The notes beneath the pieces were generated by a model. The model searched no databases. It was not told the origin of the DNA and saw only the letters and a program-made list of their open reading frames with translations. Of a stretch of 11,980 nucleotides of DNA, positions 6,106-11,980 are shown piece after piece. Source of the DNA: Actinoplanes liguriensis (GTDB lineage Bacteria > Actinomycetota > Actinomycetes > Mycobacteriales > Micromonosporaceae); NCBI GenBank assembly GCA_000715855.1, contig KL571225.1:54736-66715 (forward strand), in the 5' to 3' direction. The translations under genes and the position numbers were made by a program. How positions within the stretch are numbered: position 1 is the stretch's first letter; every line of letters starts with the position of its first letter.

Positions 6106-6821
6106 CAATTCGACCCGGAACCGACGGTGACGTTCCCGTCACTGCATCGACCAATGCAGATCTGGGCGCGCCCGCTCAGACACCGCCCAGCCCGGACAAA
6201 GGCATGTTCGGCGTCAAAGGCACCGGCGACGTCTCCGGCTTCGGTCGTCTGGTCCGCCCCCGACCTGCTGTTTTTGACAGCCCACGGCCATACGGCGGGT
6301 ATTTCGACGACGTCTATGACGCGTTGGAGGAAGCTTATCCGGCCTTCTCTGAAGCCATCGAGAAAGTGGTGGTGGATAGGGCGGAACTCACACTTCACAT
6401 CAGGCCCGAGAGAATCACGGATGTCTGTCAGGTAATGCGGGACGACGAGTCCCTGCGGTTCGAGCTGTGCTCCTCCGTCGACGCCGTGGACTACCTGGGC
6501 AGCGACGAGCGGCGATTCCACATCTCTTATCAATTGACTTCGATGACGTACCGCCGGAGGGTCCGTCTCGAAGTGAGCGTCGCCGACGCGGTGCCCGTTC
6601 CGTCCGTCACCGGCGTCTACCCGACCGCCGACTGGCAGGAGCGGGAGATCTACGACATGTTCGGCGTCGTCTTCCCCGGCCACCCCAACCTCACCCGGAT
6701 CCTGATGCCGGACGACTGGGAGGGCCATCCCCAGCGGAAGGACTACCCGCTCGGCGGGGTCCCCGTGGAATACAAGGGCGCCGAGATCCCGCCGCCCGAC
6801 CAGCGGAGGGTCTACCAGTGA
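6102..6821 (+). CDS. nuoC: NADH-quinone oxidoreductase subunit C (30 kDa subunit)
   Basis: A 239-residue peripheral-arm subunit without cofactors that packs on NuoD and NuoB. The core begins around residue 60. The family hallmark is [20 protein letters not shown] near residue 170-190, followed by [21 protein letters not shown]. Residues 1-55 (Pro/Asp/Thr-rich, then [14 protein letters not shown]) are a probably disordered extension, common in actinobacterial NuoC. ATG 6102 overlaps the nuoB stop by 4 nt, and NuoC is separate from NuoD, unlike the fused E. coli form. The DNA at 6301-6420 is clearly poorer in GC than the neighbours and uses the rare Arg codons AGG and AGA, whereas the last third returns to normal base composition. 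Confidence 0.95.
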   Translation: MTIRPGTDGDVPVTASTNADLGAPAQTPPSPDKGMFGVKGTGDVSGFGRLVRPRPAVFDSPRPYGGYFDDVYDALEEAYPAFSEAIEKVVVDRAELTLHIRPERITDVCQVMRDDESLRFELCSSVDAVDYLGSDERRFHISYQLTSMTYRRRVRLEVSVADAVPVPSVTGVYPTADWQEREIYDMFGVVFPGHPNLTRILMPDDWEGHPQRKDYPLGGVPVEYKGAEIPPPDQRRVYQ

Positions 6822-8143
6822 CCACGTCTGAATACGCGAGCGCGCGAGAGACCACCGAGGGCCGGGTCTTCACGGTCACCGGCGGCGACTGGGACAGCGT
6901 CACCAGCAGCATCGACCCGCTCAGCAACGAGAAGATCGTCGTCAACATGGGTCCCCAGCACCCGTCCACGCACGGCGTGCTCCGGCTGGTGCTGGAGCTC
7001 GAGGGCGAGACGGTGACGGAGGCCCGGCCGGTGGTCGGCTACCTGCACACCGGCATCGAGAAGAACCTCGAGTACCGGACCTGGACGCAGGGCGTCACAT
7101 TCGTCACGCGGATGGACTACCTGGCCAACATGTCGAACGAGACGGCGTACTGCCTCGCGGTCGAGAAACTGCTCGGCATCACCGATCAGATCACCGAGCG
7201 GACCCAGACGATCCGGGTCATGTTCATGGAACTGCAGCGGATCGCCTCGCACCTGGTCTGGCTGGCCACCACCGGCATGGAGCTCGGCGCGATCTCGATG
7301 ATGCTGTACGGCTTCCGCGAGCGTGAGTACATCCTCGACATCTTCGAGGAGACCTCCGGCCTGCGGATGAACAACGGCTACATCCGCCCGGGCGGCCTGG
7401 CCCAGGACCTGCCGGACTCGGCGGTCAAGAAGATCCGGGACTTCCTCGTCTATCTGCCGAAGAAGCTCAAGGAATACGAGGCGATGCTCTCCGGCCAGGT
7501 GATCTGGCAGAAGCGCACGCAGGGGGTCGCCGTCCTGGACGTGACCGGCTGCCTCGCGCTCGGCATCACCGGGCCGGTGCTGCGCTCGGCCGGCCTGCCC
7601 TGGGATCTGCGCAAGACCATGCCCTACTGCGGTTACGAGACGTACGAGTTCGACGTCCCGACCGCGACCACCGGCGACGTCTGGGGCCGCTATCTCGTGC
7701 GGCTGGCGGAGATCAAGGAGTCCCTGAAGATCGTCGAGCAGGCGCTCGATCGGCTCAGGCCCGGCCCGATCTGGGTCGCGGACAAGAAGATCGCGTGGCC
7801 GGCCCAGCTCGCACTGGGTGTCGACGGTCTCGGCAACTCCCTGGAACACGTCGCCAAGATCATGGGCCAGTCGATGGAGTCGCTGATCCACCACTTCAAG
7901 CTCGTGACCGAAGGCTTCCGGGTTCCGCCTGGTCAAGTCTACGTTGCGGTCGAGCATCCGCGTGGCGAACTCGGCGTACACGCGGTTTCCGACGGCGGCA
8001 CCCATCCGTACCGGGTGCACTACCGCGAGCCGAGCTTCGTGAACCTCCAGGCCATCCCGGCGATGGCCGAGGGCGCGCTGCTCGCCGACGTCATCGCCGG
8101 CGGCGCGTCCCTGGATCCGGTGATGGGTGGGTGTGATCGTTGA
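6818..8143 (+). CDS. nuoD: NADH-quinone oxidoreductase subunit D (49 kDa subunit)
   Basis: A 441-residue peripheral subunit that forms much of the quinone-binding cavity with NuoB and descends from the NiFe-hydrogenase large subunit. Visible motifs are [12 protein letters not shown] (42-53), GYLHTGIEK (74-82) with the quinone-site His, YLANMSNE (101-108), [11 protein letters not shown] in the middle and a C-terminal segment ending DPVMGGCDR. The hydrogenase Ni ligands are absent, as expected for NuoD. The GTG start overlaps the nuoC stop codon (GTGA) and has a strong GGAGGG 7 nt upstream (6805-6810). The longer ORF upstream of that GTG is only an out-of-frame shadow of nuoC. nuoE overlaps its stop by 1 nt. 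Confidence 0.97.
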   Translation: MTTSEYASARETTEGRVFTVTGGDWDSVTSSIDPLSNEKIVVNMGPQHPSTHGVLRLVLELEGETVTEARPVVGYLHTGIEKNLEYRTWTQGVTFVTRMDYLANMSNETAYCLAVEKLLGITDQITERTQTIRVMFMELQRIASHLVWLATTGMELGAISMMLYGFREREYILDIFEETSGLRMNNGYIRPGGLAQDLPDSAVKKIRDFLVYLPKKLKEYEAMLSGQVIWQKRTQGVAVLDVTGCLALGITGPVLRSAGLPWDLRKTMPYCGYETYEFDVPTATTGDVWGRYLVRLAEIKESLKIVEQALDRLRPGPIWVADKKIAWPAQLALGVDGLGNSLEHVAKIMGQSMESLIHHFKLVTEGFRVPPGQVYVAVEHPRGELGVHAVSDGGTHPYRVHYREPSFVNLQAIPAMAEGALLADVIAGGASLDPVMGGCDR

Positions 8144-9194
8144 TGTCCGAAACTGAGCTGCCTGAGCGGCTTCGCCGCACTGCAGACGAAACCCCGGGGG
8201 GAATCGAGTTCTCCCCGGCCGCGGCTCCCCTGGGGGAGAAGCTGCTGCCGGCCGCGCGGGAGGTGCTGGCCCGCTATCCGGCCGGCCGGGAACGCTCCGC
8301 GCTGCTCCCGCTGCTGCACCTGGTGCAGACCGAGGAGGGCTTCGTCAGCCCGGCCGGGGTGGCCTTCTGCGCCGAGATCCTGGGGATCAACAAGGCCCAG
8401 GTCGGCGCGGTCGCCACCTTCTACACCATGTACAAGCGCCGGCCGACCGGTGAGTACCTGGTCAGCGTCTGCACCAACACGCTCTGCAACGTGCTGGGCG
8501 GCCAGGACGTCTACGACACGCTGACCGAGCACCTCGGCGTCGGCCACGACGAGACCACCGCCGACGGCCGGATCACGCTGGAGCACGCCGAGTGCCTGGC
8601 GGCCTGCGACTACGCGCCGGTGGTGACGGTCAACTACGACTTCGCCGTCGACCAGGCCACCCCGGAGTCCGCGGTCGCGCTGGTCGACAGCCTGCGCAAC
8701 GGCGAGCGGCCGACGCCGGCCCGCGGCGCCCGGATCTGCTCCCTGCGGGAGATGGAGTTCCAGAACGCCGGCTTCGCCGACCCTCGCGAGGGTGCGGTCG
8801 GGGACGGGGTGGCCGGAGCGCCGACGCTGCGCGGAGTGCGGCTCGCCGAGCAGCACGGGATCGCCGTGGCCGGGTTCAACCCGGACACGCCGATCACGAA
8901 GACCAAGCCCGCCCGGGACGAGCAGCCGGGCAAGGTCGCCGCCGCGGTCCAGGCGGTCAAGTCCGCGGTGGGCAGCGTCACCGAGAAGGCCAGAGGCGCG
9001 ACGAGCGAGAAGGCCGAGGACCCCCAGATCCGTACCGCCGCCCTGCGTAATCCCACCGCGAGTGAGCCGGCGAAGCAGACGGCCGAGGCCGGTGCGACCA
9101 CCGCCGTCGCGGGCAACGCGCCGGCCGGTGACGGCAAACCGGCGGGGGACAGTCCGCGTACGCCCGACCCGACTCGTGGCTCGGAGGAGAAGAA

Positions 9195-9198
<4 letters not shown>
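8143..9198 (+). CDS. nuoE: NADH-quinone oxidoreductase subunit E with long disordered C-terminal tail
   Basis: A 351-residue protein whose first ~190 residues are the thioredoxin-like NuoE (24 kDa) subunit carrying [2Fe-2S] cluster N1a. The ligands are C110 and C115 ([12 protein letters not shown]) and C151 and C155 ([10 protein letters not shown]). It works with NuoF and NuoG in the NADH-oxidising module. Typical NuoE is about 160-180 residues; here residues ~190-247 form a linker ([23 protein letters not shown]) and ~248-351 are a low-complexity Lys/Ala/Pro/Thr tail ending GSEEKK. The tail stays in frame to the nuoF overlap with GC-rich codon use, so I take it as genuine and not an assembly fault. 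ATG 8143 is preferred over TTG 8140; TGATG couples it to nuoD. The nuoF ATG overlaps its stop by 4 nt. Confidence 0.95.
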
Positions 9199-10509
<1,311 letters not shown>

Positions 10510-10510
<1 letters not shown>

Positions 10511-11965
10511 TGACCGACGTAGCCAAGAGGACGGATCTGGTCACCCTCACCATCGACGGGGTCGAGGTCCAGGCCGAGAAGGGCGAGCTGGTCATCCGGG
10601 TCGCCGAGCGGATGGGCACTGCGATCCCGCGGTTCTGCGACCACCCGCTGCTGGCCCCGGCCGGCGCCTGCCGGCAGTGCCTGGTCGAGGTGGAGGGCCA
10701 GCGCAAGCCGGTCGCCTCGTGTACCCAGACGGTGGCCGAGGGCATGATCGTGAAGACCCAGCTCAGCTCGCCGGTCGCGGCCAAGGCCCAGGCCGGCGTG
10801 ATGGAGCTGCTGCTGATCAACCACCCGCTGGACTGCCCGACCTGTGACAAGGGCGGTGAGTGCCCGTTGCAGAACCAGGCGATGAGCACCGGCCGCGCCG
10901 ACTCCCGGTTCCACGAGCACAAGCGGGAGTACGAGAAGCCGATCCACATCTCCAGCCAGGTGCTGCTGGACCGGGAGCGCTGCGTGCTCTGCCAGCGCTG
11001 CACCCGGTTCTCCGAGGAGATCGCCGGGGACAAGTTCATCGACCTGATGGACCGCTCCTCCGGCGAGCAGATCAACGTCTACCGCGACGACTTCTTCGGC
11101 GGCGAGGGCACCGGCGACGGACAGGTCGGCGAGGGCGAGGGGGACGTCGCGTTCAACTCGTACTTCTCCGGCAACACCATCCAGATCTGCCCGGTCGGCG
11201 CGCTCACCGGTGAGCAGTACCGGTTCCGGGCCCGCCCGTTCGACCTGGTCTCCTCGCCGACGGCCTGCGAGCACTGCGCGGCCGGCTGCTCGATGCGGGC
11301 CGACCACCGTCGCGGGAAGGTGCTGCGCCGTCTGGCCGGCGACGACCCGGCGGTCAACGAGGAGTGGAACTGCGACAAGGGCCGGTGGGGCTTCCGCTAC
11401 ACCACGGCCACCGACCGGATCACCGCGCCGCTGATCCGGGACTCGCGTACCGGGCAGCTGCGCGAGGCGTCCTGGAGTGAGGCGCTGGTCGCCGCGGCGG
11501 AGGGCCTTCGCACCGCACGTGACCGCGGCGTCGGGGTGCTCCCGGGCGGCCGGTTGACGGTGGAGGACGCGTACGCGTACGCGAAATTTGCCCGGATCGT
11601 TCTTGGCACCAACGACGTCGACTTCCGGGCTCGCCCGGTGCGGGCCACCGGTTCCCCGATCGGCGTCACCGAGGAGGCGGACTTCCTCGCCGCCGCGGTG
11701 GCCGGGGTTTCCGAGGTCACCTACACCGAGGTGGAGAACGCCCCCTCCGCCCTGATCGTGGGCCTGGAGCCGGAGGAGGAGTGCCCGATCCTCTTCCTGC
11801 GCCTGCGCAAAGCTCACAGCAAGGGCAAGCTGCAGGTCACCGCCGTGGCGCCGTTCCTGACCCGGGGCTTCGAGAAGCTCGGCGCCGCGCTCGTCGCGGC
11901 GGTCCCGGGCGACGAGGCCCGGCTGCTGAACACCGACCCGGCGGTCGCCGCGGCGCTCAGCGCCC
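10510..11965 (+). CDS. nuoG: NADH-quinone oxidoreductase subunit G, 3' end outside window
   Basis: About 485 residues of the large iron-sulfur subunit. The ATG overlaps the nuoF stop by one base (TGATG). The N-terminal [2Fe-2S] ferredoxin domain holds N1b (C43, C54, C57, C71). N5 is H105, C109, C112, C118; N4 is C158, C161, C164 and C227; an N7-type set C253, C256, C260, C288 follows, as in Thermus and E. coli NuoG. From ~300 on it is the molybdopterin-oxidoreductase-like domain, which binds no molybdenum in complex I. A Gly/acid-rich insertion (about 196-213, [18 protein letters not shown]) precedes the last N4 ligand. The final 15 bases of the window (11966-11980) are adapter, so genuine coding sequence stops at 11965; NuoG is normally around 800 residues. 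Confidence 0.96.
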
Positions 11966-11980
11966 CTGTCTCTTATACAC
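11966..11980. other. Tn5/Nextera mosaic-end adapter remnant
   Basis: CTGTCTCTTATACAC matches the first 15 bases of the 19-base Tn5 mosaic end in the orientation found at Nextera read ends (CTGTCTCTTATACACATCT). It interrupts the nuoG frame at the very edge of the sequence and is AT-rich compared with its surroundings. It is library-preparation sequence left untrimmed, not host DNA. Confidence 0.95.

Noticed and set aside
11966..11980. End of a real Tn5-type transposon inserted in nuoG
   Set aside because: Only the mosaic end is present, exactly at the contig edge and in the orientation of read-through adapter. No transposon body or target duplication can be seen.

Overview
This is high-GC actinobacterial chromosomal DNA. 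The futalosine-type menaquinone gene mqnC, menG, a geranylgeranyl-reductase-family gene and a nuo operon lie together, and NuoE carries a long Ala/Pro/Lys-rich tail. This points to an Actinoplanes- or Micromonospora-like member of the Micromonosporaceae. The family placement is inference; I ran no database search.

Left part (1-3025): the C-terminal ligand-binding part of a TetR-family regulator enters from the left edge. It is followed closely by mqnC (cyclic dehypoxanthine futalosine synthase), apparently from its own, possibly leaderless, promoter. A perfect 11-bp hairpin separates mqnC from a small two-helix membrane protein of unknown role. A 261-nt gap follows, holding an AT-rich promoter core and a textbook terminator-shaped hairpin that sits directly in front of menG (demethylmenaquinone methyltransferase).

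Middle part (3026-3691): mostly non-coding. It holds about three tandem 36-nt units, an inverted repeat, a small acidic 86-aa ORF of unknown function, and a promoter region with two more dyads ahead of the next gene.

Right part (3692-11980): a MenJ/geranylgeranyl-reductase-family flavoprotein, then nuoA, B, C, D, E, F and the first part of nuoG, all on the + strand and mostly overlapping by 1-4 nt. The cofactor ligands I could check in NuoB, NuoE, NuoF and NuoG are present.

How it fits together: MqnC and MenG act in making menaquinone, the reductase probably saturates part of its isoprenoid tail, and complex I (NDH-1) reduces that quinone with NADH. The window is thus a respiratory-quinone plus complex I neighbourhood.

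Two data-quality points matter. nuoF carries a one-base deletion that breaks the frame at about 10001. The last 15 bases (11966-11980) are the Tn5/Nextera mosaic-end sequence, so the contig ends in library adapter and not genomic DNA. I see no previously undescribed multi-gene system. The most interesting biology is regulatory, chiefly the terminator-like hairpin in the menG leader.
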